Source: Sphingopyxis lindanitolerans
GTDB taxonomy: Bacteria; Pseudomonadota; Alphaproteobacteria; Sphingomonadales; Sphingomonadaceae
DNA: 64,000 nucleotides
Direction: 5' to 3'
Assembly: GCF_002993885.1 (NCBI RefSeq)
Contig: NZ_CM009578.1
Coordinates: forward strand, 1,835,751-1,899,750
Part shown: piece after piece, positions 25,981 to 34,700 of the stretch
Position numbering within the stretch: the stretch's first letter is position 1
Layout of the letters: every line of letters begins with the position of its first letter
Translations under genes and position numbers: made by a program
The notes under the pieces: generated by a model
What the model was told of the DNA's origin: nothing
The model's database searches: none
What the model saw: the letters and a program-made list of their open reading frames with translations, nothing else

Positions 25981-25995
25981 GAACATTATAGGAAC
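25981..25995 (-). promoter_or_regulatory. LexA/SOS box GTTCCTATAATGTTC
   Basis: On the minus strand the 15-bp sequence is exactly GTTC-N7-GTTC, the LexA binding consensus known in alphaproteobacteria. Its spacer contains TATAAT (25984-25989), with TTGCCG 18 nt upstream as a possible -35. The ATG of the VOC gene is 28 nt downstream. A bound LexA would cover the -10 element. Confidence 0.75.
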
Positions 25996-26014
25996 ATTTA
26001 CACCGACCGGCAAA

Positions 26015-26052
26015 GAAAAAGAGCGCCGGACCCGTAGGTCGCGGCGCTCTTC
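26015..26052 (-). terminator. intrinsic terminator of degP
   Basis: On the minus strand AGAGCGCCG pairs with CGGCGCTCT around a 13-nt loop and is followed by TTTTC. It lies 29 nt after the degP stop and immediately before the promoter of the VOC gene, separating the two transcripts. Confidence 0.85.
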
Positions 26053-26080
26053 TGTTCCACCGCGCGATGCGCGGCGAGGA

Positions 26081-27577
26081 TCAGCTCTTGATGCGGATCG
26101 CGATGAAGGCCGAGGGGCCGCCGCGGCGCAGGATTTCGAGCAGCACCGCATCGCGGCCTGCCTTCTTCGCGTCGGCAATGACCTTGGCGAGTGCGTCGCT
26201 GCTCGTCACCGGCGCGCGGTTGGCGGTGACGATCACGTCGCCGCGACGCAGCCCCTTGCGCCCGGCGTCGCTGTTCGCCGAGGCGGCGCCGATCACGAGT
26301 CCCTTGGTGCCCGTATCGACGCCGATGGCGCGCGCGATATCGGGCGTCAGCGTCTGCACGGCGAGGCCGAGTTCGGTCTGGATCGTGGTGTCGGCGGTGC
26401 CCTTCGGGTCGTCGGGCATCGCCTGTTCGTCCTCGGGATCGAAGCTCGTGCCCGCGAGCTGCTCTTCGGGTGGGCGCGTGCCGATGACCGCATTGAGCGT
26501 CAGCGTCTTGCCGTCGCGCACGACCTCGATCGGGATGCGCGTGCCGGGCTTGGTATTGGCGACGAGATAGGACAGGGTCTGCGACGGGGTCACGTCCTTG
26601 CCGTTGATCTTGGTCACGACGTCGCCGCGCTTGAGGCCCGCCTTCGCCGCCGCGCCGTCATCCTCGACGCGCTGGACGAATTCGCCGCGTTCCTTGGGCA
26701 GGCCGAGCGCCGCCGCCAGATCCTCGTCGACCGGCGCGATGCCGATGCCGAGATAGCCGCGCTCGATCTTCTCGCCCGATTTGAGCGCGTTGATCACCGG
26801 AATCGCCGCTTCGGCGGGGATCGCGAAATTGACGCCGATGTTCGCGCCGACGGGCGAGATCAGCATATTGTTGATGCCGACGACATTGCCGTGCAGGTCG
26901 AACAGCGGGCCGCCCGAATTGCCGCGGTTGATCGCGGTGTCGGTCTGGATATAGCGGTCATAGGCGCCGCCGCCGCCAAGGTTGCGCTGGACCGCCGAGA
27001 TGATCCCCGCGGTCACCGTCGAGCCGAGGCCGAGCGGGTTGCCGATCGCGACGACCCAGTCGCCGACGCGCGCCTTGGCGCTGTCGCCGAACTTGACGAA
27101 GGGCATGCCCGTCGCGTCGATCTTGAGCAGCGCGAGGTCGGAGGCGACGTCGCGGCCGACGATCCGCGCCTTATATTCCTTGCCGTTGGTCAGCGTGACC
27201 GAGACCAGATTGACCGCATCGCCGCGCGGGCCGCCGGTGACGACATGGTTGTTGGTGACGATATAGCCGTCGTCGGAGATCAGGAAGCCCGAGCCGCCGC
27301 CCTGCTGTTCCTGCGTCACCGGTTCGCGCGTTCCCGCGAAGGGATCGAGCCGGACGCCGAGCGTGACTTCCTGCTTGGTCGAGATGTTGACCACCGCGGG
27401 CTGGAGCTGTTCGACGAGGTCGGCAAAGCTTTCGGGGGCGCCGGCGCGCGGCACCGCCTTCGCGATCTCGCTGCTCTCGTTCTGCGCGACCTGCGCGATC
27501 ACGGGGGATTGGGTGACCAGCGCCAGCGCCGTGCCGCCCATCAGCAGGGCCGAAGTGATGCCATAAACATAACGCAC
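26081..27577 (-). CDS. degP: DegP/HtrA-family (Do) periplasmic serine protease
   Basis: 498 residues. An N-terminal signal sequence (YGITSALLMGGTALALV) is followed by the trypsin-like domain with His111 (TNNHVVTGG), Asp147 (ASDLALLKID) and Ser221 (RGNSGGPLFD), then two PDZ domains (from about 285 and 400). Do-family proteases degrade or refold damaged envelope proteins. It follows hflK-hflC on the same strand after a 140-nt leader with interleaved hairpins and GTTCA repeats, and it ends in a clear terminator. Confidence 0.94.
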   Translation of the reverse strand: MRYVYGITSALLMGGTALALVTQSPVIAQVAQNESSEIAKAVPRAGAPESFADLVEQLQPAVVNISTKQEVTLGVRLDPFAGTREPVTQEQQGGGSGFLISDDGYIVTNNHVVTGGPRGDAVNLVSVTLTNGKEYKARIVGRDVASDLALLKIDATGMPFVKFGDSAKARVGDWVVAIGNPLGLGSTVTAGIISAVQRNLGGGGAYDRYIQTDTAINRGNSGGPLFDLHGNVVGINNMLISPVGANIGVNFAIPAEAAIPVINALKSGEKIERGYLGIGIAPVDEDLAAALGLPKERGEFVQRVEDDGAAAKAGLKRGDVVTKINGKDVTPSQTLSYLVANTKPGTRIPIEVVRDGKTLTLNAVIGTRPPEEQLAGTSFDPEDEQAMPDDPKGTADTTIQTELGLAVQTLTPDIARAIGVDTGTKGLVIGAASANSDAGRKGLRRGDVIVTANRAPVTSSDALAKVIADAKKAGRDAVLLEILRRGGPSAFIAIRIKS

Positions 27578-27649
27578 GATCGCAATTCCTTTTCTCTTGC
27601 GAAAAATCCCAGGGTCGAAACCCTTAATCCCGGCGCGACGCTATCTGCT

Positions 27650-27717
27650 CGGCGTCGGCTGAACCTCATTTGAACATGAACGGGGCCTGCAGCTTTCGTT
27701 CATTCGCCGAAGGCCCC
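27650..27717 (-). promoter_or_regulatory. degP leader: two mutually exclusive hairpins and GTTCA repeats
   Basis: Directly after the hflC stop GGGGCCT (27711-27717) can pair with AGGCCCC (27682-27688). ATGAACG (27697-27703) can pair with CGTTCAT (27676-27682). The stems interleave, so they exclude each other or form a pseudoknot. GTTCA occurs three times in the following 23 nt, the last two 11 bp apart. This may be a regulator site for degP; no RNA family is recognised. Confidence 0.4.
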
Positions 27718-28569
27718 TCACCCGCCCTTGAAATGTCGCAGATATTCATTGTTGGGCGACAGGATCACCGACGTCGTGCCCTGGTTGTTTTCGCCCAGGA
27801 AGGTCTGCCGATAGCTCTGCATCGCGCGATAGAAATCATAGAATTCGGGATCCTTGCCGAAACTCGCCGAATAGATGCGCGCCGCTTCGCCGTCGGCGTT
27901 GCCGCGGATGATCTGTGCTTCCTTTTGTCCCTCGGCGCGGATCGTGATCGCTTCCTGCTGGCGCGCGGTGCGCATCCGGTTATAGGCCGCCTCGAGCGTC
28001 GCGCCTTCGGGCAGGTCGGCGCGCTTGATCCGCACGTCGATGATTTCGGCGCCATATTTATTGGCCTCGCGGTTGAGCGCGACCTGGATATTATCCATCA
28101 CCTGCCCGCGTTCGGGCGACAGCAAGGTCGCGAAGGTGCGCTTGCCAAGCTCGTTGCGCAGCGACGAGCCGAGGATCGTCGCAAGCTGCTGCTGCAGTTT
28201 TTCCTCGGTGCGGATCGCGGTGTACATGCGCACCGGATTGGTGATGCGAAAGCGCGCGAAGGCATCGACCTGCAACCTTTGCTGGTCGGTCGAGAGCACC
28301 TGCTGGCGCTCCATGTTGATGCCGAGGATGCGCTTGTCGATATATTGGATGCCATCGGTGAAGGGCACGCGCACGACGAGGCCGGCGCCCGAATGGCCGA
28401 AACTCTCCTTCGGATTATAGCGGTTCACGGTGCGCTCGATCTCGCCGAAACGCAGGATCAGCGCCTGCTTGTCCTCGGGAACGATCGCGAGCGTCTGCGA
28501 CAGGATGACGAGCAGCGCGACGGTGCCGACGAGCAGGCGCAGCGGGTGACGGGTCAGAGTCTCGAACAT
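27718..28569 (-). CDS. hflC: HflC, modulator of FtsH protease
   Basis: 283 residues, SPFH/band-7 protein. It has an N-terminal membrane anchor (RLLVGTVALLVILSQTLAIV) and the HflC core (VPEDKQALILRFGEIERTVN), ending in a helical region rich in Ala/Glu (ADLPEGATLEAAYNRMRTAR). With HflK it forms the periplasm-facing cage around FtsH and limits degradation of membrane proteins. The ATG at 28569 shares a base with the hflK stop (TGATG) and GGAGG precedes it by 6 nt; the GTG at 28572 is one codon earlier. Confidence 0.95.
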   Translation of the reverse strand: MFETLTRHPLRLLVGTVALLVILSQTLAIVPEDKQALILRFGEIERTVNRYNPKESFGHSGAGLVVRVPFTDGIQYIDKRILGINMERQQVLSTDQQRLQVDAFARFRITNPVRMYTAIRTEEKLQQQLATILGSSLRNELGKRTFATLLSPERGQVMDNIQVALNREANKYGAEIIDVRIKRADLPEGATLEAAYNRMRTARQQEAITIRAEGQKEAQIIRGNADGEAARIYSASFGKDPEFYDFYRAMQSYRQTFLGENNQGTTSVILSPNNEYLRHFKGG

Positions 28570-29750
28570 CACTGACCTCCCTTCGGCGCGGCTTCGGGCG
28601 CCGCGGCTTCGGGGGCCGCATTCGCCCGCCGCTGGATTTCGGGCAGCGGCAGATAGGGGACCACCCCGGGGGCTTCGACGATCGTCTTGTCGGTATTCGA
28701 CAACACGCCCTCCATCGTTTCATAATAGAGCCGCTTGCGGGTCACCCCCGGCGCGAGCCTATATTGTTCATAAATCTTGTCGAACGCCGCGGTGTCGCCG
28801 CGCGCGCGCTCGAGCACCTGCTGCTCATAGGCGCGCGCGAGGTTGATGTCCGATTCGCGCTTCTGGCGCGCGGCGGTCACTTCCTTGAACGCCTCGTCGA
28901 CCTGGCTCGGCGGATCGGCCTGGCGGATCGCGATGCCCTGGATCGTCACCCCGGCGCGATACTGGTCGAGCAGCGCCTGCATCCGCAGTTGCACCTGCCG
29001 CTCGATCTCGACCCGCCCCGGGCCGATCGCCTGGACGAGGTCGAAATTGGCGACCGTCGCGCGCATCGAGCTTTCGGCAACCTCGCGGAGCGTTCCGTCG
29101 GGGTCGGCGAGCTGGAAGATATAGAGTTCGGGATCGCGGATCGACCAGCGGACCTCATAGGCAAGGTCGACGATGCTCTGGTCGCGCGTCAGCACGAAAT
29201 TCTCGTCGGTCGCATTGGGCGATCCGATCTGCATCGTGCGGATCGCGCGGACGTCCTCCAGACGAATCCGTTCGATCGGCGCCGGCCAGGTGAATTTGAC
29301 GCCCGGACCGACGGTGCGCGAATAGCTGCCGAGACGGGTGACGACGCCTTCCTTTTCGGGCGGCACGATGTGGAAGGAGGAAAAGACGAACCACGCCCCG
29401 ACCAAGGCGGCGATGCCCCATTTCCAGACCTTCGCCGAATCGCCGAAGTTGAAGCCGTCCGATCCGCCCCCCGAACCGCCGCCGCCGAAGCTGCCGCGCC
29501 CCTTGCGCAGCAATTCGTCGAGCGCCGAGGGTCCGCGCGGTTTGCGCCCGCGCGCCGAATCGGCGGGATCGGGCGTCACCCACGGATTGCGCGGGCCGCT
29601 GCGGTCGCCGCCGTCATCCTTGCCGCCGTCGCCGCCGCCTTTCGGACCGCTGCCCCAGGGACTGTTCGCCATTTGGCTGATCTGATGGAAAAACTGCCGC
29701 ATCCCCCTCGGGAAGCGGCCTGCCATCCTGCCGTCACTTTTATTGCTCAT
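28569..29750 (-). CDS. hflK: HflK, modulator of FtsH protease
   Basis: 393 residues. A Gly/Ser/Lys/Asp-rich cytoplasmic N-terminus (about 95 residues, with GGGGSGGGSDG) precedes one membrane helix (WGIAALVGAWFVFSSFHIV) and the band-7 domain that begins PPEKEGVVTRLGSYSRTVGP. The C-terminal tail repeats APEAAAPEAA. It is the first gene of hflK-hflC-degP and is divergent from mrp across 90 bp. Confidence 0.95.
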   Translation of the reverse strand: MSNKSDGRMAGRFPRGMRQFFHQISQMANSPWGSGPKGGGDGGKDDGGDRSGPRNPWVTPDPADSARGRKPRGPSALDELLRKGRGSFGGGGSGGGSDGFNFGDSAKVWKWGIAALVGAWFVFSSFHIVPPEKEGVVTRLGSYSRTVGPGVKFTWPAPIERIRLEDVRAIRTMQIGSPNATDENFVLTRDQSIVDLAYEVRWSIRDPELYIFQLADPDGTLREVAESSMRATVANFDLVQAIGPGRVEIERQVQLRMQALLDQYRAGVTIQGIAIRQADPPSQVDEAFKEVTAARQKRESDINLARAYEQQVLERARGDTAAFDKIYEQYRLAPGVTRKRLYYETMEGVLSNTDKTIVEAPGVVPYLPLPEIQRRANAAPEAAAPEAAPKGGQ

Positions 29751-29840
29751 GCCTGCTTTTATAGGGAGGACCAGCGCGATTAACAGGGGGCAAGAGAAAA
29801 TGGCTGGCTTTCACTCGCGTCGCGCCTATCTGCCCAAGGC

Positions 29841-30818
29841 ATGACCGACACCGCTCCCCTCGCCAGCATCGCCACCGATCTCACCGCCGGACGCACCTCG
29901 GGCCTTCGCTTCCTCGACGGCGACGGCACGCTCGCGATCGTCCTCGACGTCACGGGGCTCGCCGACGAAGACCGCAAACCGCTCGAGGAAAAGCTGCGCG
30001 CCGGGCTCCTCGCCCGGCCCGGCGTCACTTCGGTGCGCGTCGCGATGACCGCCGAGCGCAAGGGGCTGACGCTGATCGCGGTCGGCAGCGGCAAGGGCGG
30101 GGTCGGCAAGTCGACGCTCGCCGCCAACCTCGCGGTCGCGCTCCAGCGCCGCGGGGTGAAGGTCGGGCTGGTCGATGCCGACATCTATGGCCCCTCGCAA
30201 CCGCGCCTGATGGACAGCGAGGGCGTGAAGCCCGAAGCGCGCGGGTCGAAGCTCGTCCCCGTCCCCAACGCCTATGGCGTGCCGATGCTCTCGACCGGGC
30301 AGATCGCCGCGCCGGGGCAGGCGATCGCGTGGCGCGGGCCGATGGCGGGCAAGGCGCTCGAACAGCTTGTCGATGCAAGCTGGGGCGACATCGACACGCT
30401 GATCGTCGACCTGCCGCCCGGCACCGGCGACGTCCAGTTGACGATGATCCAGAAGCACAAGCCCACGGGCGCCGTCATCGTCTCGACCCCGCAGGATCTG
30501 GCGCTGATGGACGCGACGCGCGCGATCAGCTTTTTCGAGCAGGCCGATGTGCCGATGATCGGGCTGGTCGAGAATATGGCGGGCTATGCCTGTCCGCACT
30601 GCGGCGAGGTCAGCGACCCGTTCGGCAGCGGCGGTGCCGAGGCGGCGGCGAAGACGATGGGGCTCGACTTCCTCGGCCGCGTCCCGCTGTCGATGGGGCT
30701 TCGCCTCGCGAGCGACGGCGGCGTGCCCCCGGCGGCCGGAACCGACCCGCTCGGCGAGCCGTTCCACGCGATAGCGGCGAAGGTCGCCGATTGGCTCGCG
30801 GCGCGAAAGGGCAAATGA
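29841..30818 (+). CDS. mrp: Mrp/ApbC-type iron-sulfur cluster carrier ATPase
   Basis: 325 residues. A short N-terminal MIP18/DUF59-like domain precedes the P-loop GSGKGGVGKST (about 82-92, the deviant Walker A of the MinD/Mrp class). DADIYGPSQPR and the cluster-binding CPHCGEV near residues 252-258 identify the Mrp/NBP35 family. It delivers [4Fe-4S] clusters to apo-proteins. Its stop overlaps the start of the CoA-binding protein gene (ATGATG), so the two are coupled. Confidence 0.94.
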   Translation: MTDTAPLASIATDLTAGRTSGLRFLDGDGTLAIVLDVTGLADEDRKPLEEKLRAGLLARPGVTSVRVAMTAERKGLTLIAVGSGKGGVGKSTLAANLAVALQRRGVKVGLVDADIYGPSQPRLMDSEGVKPEARGSKLVPVPNAYGVPMLSTGQIAAPGQAIAWRGPMAGKALEQLVDASWGDIDTLIVDLPPGTGDVQLTMIQKHKPTGAVIVSTPQDLALMDATRAISFFEQADVPMIGLVENMAGYACPHCGEVSDPFGSGGAEAAAKTMGLDFLGRVPLSMGLRLASDGGVPPAAGTDPLGEPFHAIAAKVADWLAARKGK

Positions 30819-31240
30819 TGGCGATCAACGATGAGGCCGAAATTCGTGAACTGCTGGGCCGGCCGCGCCGCATCGCCGTCGTCGGCGCCTCGCCCAATCC
30901 GGCGCGCGCGTCGAACGAGATACTCGCCTTCCTGATCCGCCAAGGGCATGACGTAATCGCGGTGAACCCCGGCCATGCCGGCAAGACGATCCACGGCGCC
31001 CCCGTCGTCGCGACCCTCGCCGATGTCGAGCCGCCCGCCGAAATCGTCGATATCTTTCGCAACAGCGCCGACGCGGGTGCGGCGGTCGACGAGGCGATCG
31101 TTCACGGCGCAAAGGCGGTGTGGATGCAGATCGGCGTGATCGACGAGGCGGCGGCGAAGCGCGCCGAAGCGGCGGGGCTGGTCGTCGTCATGGACCGCTG
31201 TCCCAAGGTCGAGATTCCGCGGCTGGGGTTGCTGCGGTAA
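30815..31240 (+). CDS. CoA-binding domain protein (YccU-like)
   Basis: 141 residues, one Rossmann-type CoA-binding domain. RRIAVVGASPNPARASNEIL starts the nucleotide-binding fold, followed by GHDVIAVNPGHAGKTIHGAP and AKAVWMQIGVIDEAAAKRAE; it ends VVMDRCPKVEIPRLGLL. The family binds CoA in related proteins, but its role alone is unknown. The start at 30815 overlaps mrp by 4 nt. A possible second start lies one codon later. Confidence 0.9.
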   Translation: MMAINDEAEIRELLGRPRRIAVVGASPNPARASNEILAFLIRQGHDVIAVNPGHAGKTIHGAPVVATLADVEPPAEIVDIFRNSADAGAAVDEAIVHGAKAVWMQIGVIDEAAAKRAEAAGLVVVMDRCPKVEIPRLGLLR

Positions 31241-31355
31241 AGCGGCGCATATAAGCCCGTCCCTTTTCCCGTTCGTGTCGAGCGGAATTGAGGTGATGCC
31301 GATTTAACCGGAAAGCCTTTGCCTCGCTTAACCGCGCCGACTATCAGCGTCTGCG

Positions 31356-33644
31356 ATGACGGGCATCAGGGACAAGGTGGGGCAAAGCGGCACGCGGCTG
31401 CCGCATGTCAGCCGCCGTCAGATCCTGATCGGCGCGACCGCGACCGGCGGGCTGGCGCTCGCCTGGACCTTCTGGCCGCGCGCCTATGCGCCCAACCTCA
31501 CCGCCGCACGCGGCGAGCATATCTTCAACGCTTTCCTCAAGATCGGCGAGGATGGCCATATCGCCATGGTCGTCCCGCAATGCGAGATGGGCCAGGGCGT
31601 CACCACGCTGCTGCCGCAGATCATGGCCGATGAACTCGGCGCCGACTGGCGGACGATCGCGGTCGAGACCGCGCCGATCAACCCGCTCTACACCAACACG
31701 CTGGTCGTCGACGAGGATAGCGCGGTCTTCACTCCGCGCCGCCTCGTCCCCGATTTCGTGTCCGACGTGCGCGGCTGGGCGCGGCGCGAATGGGCGGTGC
31801 GCCATGCGGTGATGCTGACCGCGAACAGCTCGTCGGTGCGGATGTTCGAGGGGCCGTGCCGCGACGCCGCCGCGCAGGTGCGCGCACTGCTGATGATGGC
31901 GGCGGCGCGGCGCTGGGACGCCGATTGGGAGCAATGCGACACCGAGGGCGGCTTCGTCACCCTTGGCCAGAAGAAACTGCGCTTCGGCGATGTGGCGGCC
32001 GCCGCCGCACTGCTCGAACCGCCCGCCGAGCCGGTCTATCGCGCCGCGAGCGCCGACCCGCTCTATGGCAAGGAACTGACGCGGCTCGACCTGCCGTCAA
32101 AGGTCGACGGGTCGGCCAATTATGCCGGCGATATCCGGCTGCCCGACATGGTCTTCGCCGCGATCCGCCAGGGCCCGCTCGGCGCGACACGGCTCAAGAG
32201 CATCGATCGCAAGGCGGGGATGGCATCGCCCGGCCTGCTCCATATCGTCGAGCATGAGCGCTGGTTCGCGGCGGTCGCGCGCAATTGGTGGGCGGCGAAC
32301 CGCGCGCTCGACCATTTCGCACCGCTGTTCGAGACCGCGGGAACCCCCATCTCCTCGGGCCGGATCGACAAGGCGCTGGCGGCCGCGCTCAAGGCCGACG
32401 GCTATCGCATCGTCAAGAAGGGCGACGTGGCCGAGGCGATGGAGGGGCGGACCAAGGTCGCGGCGCATTATGCCGTCGCCCCCGCGCTCCACGCGCCGAT
32501 CGAGACGCGCACCGCGACCGCCGCCCCCGACGGCGGGCGGCTGCGCGTCTGGGTCGCGACACAGGCCCCCGCCCAGTGCCGCGACGCGGTCGCGCAGGCG
32601 ACGGGGCTGGCGCCGTCGGACGTCACGCTGTTCCCGGTGATGGCGGGGGGCTCGTTCGACGCCTGCCTCGACCATAGCGCCGCGGTCCAGGCGGCGATCA
32701 TCGCTTTGCAGATCAAGCGGCCGGTTCAGCTCGCCTGGTCGCGCGCCGAGGAGATCATGCGCGACATTCCGCGCGCGCCGGCCCGCGCCAGGATGATCGC
32801 GACGCTCGACGCCGCGGGCGGCATCGACGCGCTGGTCGCGCGCATCGCGGTGCCGCCGACCAACCATGAAGTCCGCGCCCGATTGTTCGACAACACCCCC
32901 GCCGACGTCGCGCAGCGCGATGCCGCCGGCACGCCCGACGCGGTAGCGATCGAGGGGCTGGCGCGCGTTTACGACATCCGCCATTTCGCGGTCGATCATT
33001 GCCCGGCCGATATCGGCCTGCCGACGGCGCGCTGGCGCGGCAATGCCGACAGCTACACCGCCTTCTTCACCGAATGCTTCATCGACGAGATGGCGGCGCG
33101 CGCGGGATCGGATGCGCTGTCCTATCGCATGGCGATGCTCGGGAAATCGCCGTTGCTCGCGCACTGCCTGCTCACCGCGACCAGCCTCGCGGGCTGGGAG
33201 GGCGGGATATCGGGCACCGCGCAGGGTCTTGCCTGTCATTCGATGCGCGGCAGCCATATCGCGCTGGTCGCGACCGCGCGGCCGAGCGAACGGGGGTTGC
33301 AGGTCGAACAGCTTGTCGCGGTGGTCGATGCCGGGCGGCTGGTGAACCCGGCGATCGCGCGCCAGCAGGTCGAGGGCGGGCTGATCTTCGGCCTTGCCGC
33401 GGCGGTCGGCGCGACGACCGATTATGAAGGCGGCATCGCGACCGCGCGCAAGCTGGGCCAGCTCGGCCTGCCGCACCTCGCGCAAATCCCCGAGCTGTTG
33501 ATCGAATTCATCGACAGCGACCGCGAGCCCGGCGGGATCGGCGAAATCGGCGTCCCCGCCGTCGCCCCCGCCATCGCCAATGCGATGTTCGCCGCGACCG
33601 GGCACCGCATCCGCCGCCTGCCGCTGTCGGCGCAGCCGATCTGA
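31356..33644 (+). CDS. IorB-like molybdenum hydroxylase large subunit, without small subunit
   Basis: 762 residues. A Tat-type signal (SRRQILIGATATGGLALAW) is followed by the xanthine-dehydrogenase-like molybdopterin domains: MVVPQCEMGQGVTTLLPQIM near the start and DREPGGIGEIGVPAVAPAIA with the catalytic Glu near the end. The best fit is the beta subunit of isoquinoline 1-oxidoreductase or a related aldehyde oxidase. Normally a small [2Fe-2S] subunit gene is adjacent; none is encoded here. The last codons overlap hemH (TGATG), so the two are co-translated. Substrate unknown. Confidence 0.85.
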   Translation: MTGIRDKVGQSGTRLPHVSRRQILIGATATGGLALAWTFWPRAYAPNLTAARGEHIFNAFLKIGEDGHIAMVVPQCEMGQGVTTLLPQIMADELGADWRTIAVETAPINPLYTNTLVVDEDSAVFTPRRLVPDFVSDVRGWARREWAVRHAVMLTANSSSVRMFEGPCRDAAAQVRALLMMAAARRWDADWEQCDTEGGFVTLGQKKLRFGDVAAAAALLEPPAEPVYRAASADPLYGKELTRLDLPSKVDGSANYAGDIRLPDMVFAAIRQGPLGATRLKSIDRKAGMASPGLLHIVEHERWFAAVARNWWAANRALDHFAPLFETAGTPISSGRIDKALAAALKADGYRIVKKGDVAEAMEGRTKVAAHYAVAPALHAPIETRTATAAPDGGRLRVWVATQAPAQCRDAVAQATGLAPSDVTLFPVMAGGSFDACLDHSAAVQAAIIALQIKRPVQLAWSRAEEIMRDIPRAPARARMIATLDAAGGIDALVARIAVPPTNHEVRARLFDNTPADVAQRDAAGTPDAVAIEGLARVYDIRHFAVDHCPADIGLPTARWRGNADSYTAFFTECFIDEMAARAGSDALSYRMAMLGKSPLLAHCLLTATSLAGWEGGISGTAQGLACHSMRGSHIALVATARPSERGLQVEQLVAVVDAGRLVNPAIARQQVEGGLIFGLAAAVGATTDYEGGIATARKLGQLGLPHLAQIPELLIEFIDSDREPGGIGEIGVPAVAPAIANAMFAATGHRIRRLPLSAQPI

Positions 33645-34606
33645 TGCCCTGCATCGGCGTCCTGCTCGTCAATCTCGGCACCCCCGATGCGCCGACGGCA
33701 TCGGCGGTGCGCCGCTATCTCGCACAATTTCTCTCCGACGCCCGTGTCGTCGAAATTCCCGCCTTGCTGTGGCAGCCGATCCTGCGCGGCGCCATCCTGC
33801 CAACGCGGCCGCGCAAGTCGGCAGAGGCCTATGCCCAGATATGGACCGACGAAGGATCGCCGCTCGCCGCGATTACCCGGCGCCAAACCGCGGCGCTGCA
33901 AGACACGCTCGGTGAAACCGCCCGCGTCGCGCATGCGATGCGCTATGGCGCGCCCGCGATCGGTCCCGCGATCGACGCGCTGATGGCGGCGGGATGCCGC
34001 CGCATCCTGATCGCGCCGCTCTATCCCCAATATTGCGCCGCGACGACCGCCACCGTCGTCGACGCAGTGACCGCGCATCTCGCCACGCTCCGCTGGCAGC
34101 CCGCGCTGCGCTTCCTTCCGCCCTATCCCGCCGACCCGGCCTATATCGGCGCGCTCAAGGCGTCGGTCACGGCGGGGCTCGCCGCGCTCGATTTCGTCCC
34201 CGACACGCTGGTCGCAAGCTTTCACGGCATGCCCGAACGGACGCGCGCGCTTGGCGATCCCTATCACGACCAGTGCCGGGCGACCGCGCGCCTGCTCGCC
34301 GAGGCGCTGGGCCGGCCGGTCGAGGTCGCGTTCCAGTCGCGCTTCGGCCGCGCCAAATGGCTGGAGCCTGCAACCGACGCGACACTCGCGCGGCTGGGCC
34401 GCGAAGGCCGCGACGTCGCCGTCATCGCCCCCGGCTTCGCCGCCGATTGCCTCGAAACGCTCGAGGAGCTGGCGATTCGCGGCAAGGCGGGGTTCGCGGC
34501 GGCGGGCGGGCGGCATTTCGCCTATCTGCCCTGCCTGAACGACAGCGCGGCGGGAATGACGATGCTCGAAGCGCTCATCGGGCGCGAACTCGCCGGATGG
34601 CTCTAA
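33644..34606 (+). CDS. hemH: Ferrochelatase
   Basis: 320 residues. It inserts Fe2+ into protoporphyrin IX. LLVNLGTPDAPTASAVRRYL is the family start; the metal/proton ligands His194 in ASFHGMPERT and Glu271 in APGFAADCLETLEELA are conserved. The start codon overlaps the stop of the molybdenum-hydroxylase gene, an unexpected operon partner; no other heme gene is nearby. Confidence 0.95.
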   Translation: MPCIGVLLVNLGTPDAPTASAVRRYLAQFLSDARVVEIPALLWQPILRGAILPTRPRKSAEAYAQIWTDEGSPLAAITRRQTAALQDTLGETARVAHAMRYGAPAIGPAIDALMAAGCRRILIAPLYPQYCAATTATVVDAVTAHLATLRWQPALRFLPPYPADPAYIGALKASVTAGLAALDFVPDTLVASFHGMPERTRALGDPYHDQCRATARLLAEALGRPVEVAFQSRFGRAKWLEPATDATLARLGREGRDVAVIAPGFAADCLETLEELAIRGKAGFAAAGGRHFAYLPCLNDSAAGMTMLEALIGRELAGWL

Positions 34607-34700
34607 GGGTTTACGCTTACCTCCTGTTTAACTCCTTGCATTAGACTGTCCTTTGGCGGTGTCGGATCTGGCCGACGCCGCGCTTTACAAAGGGTGGGCC

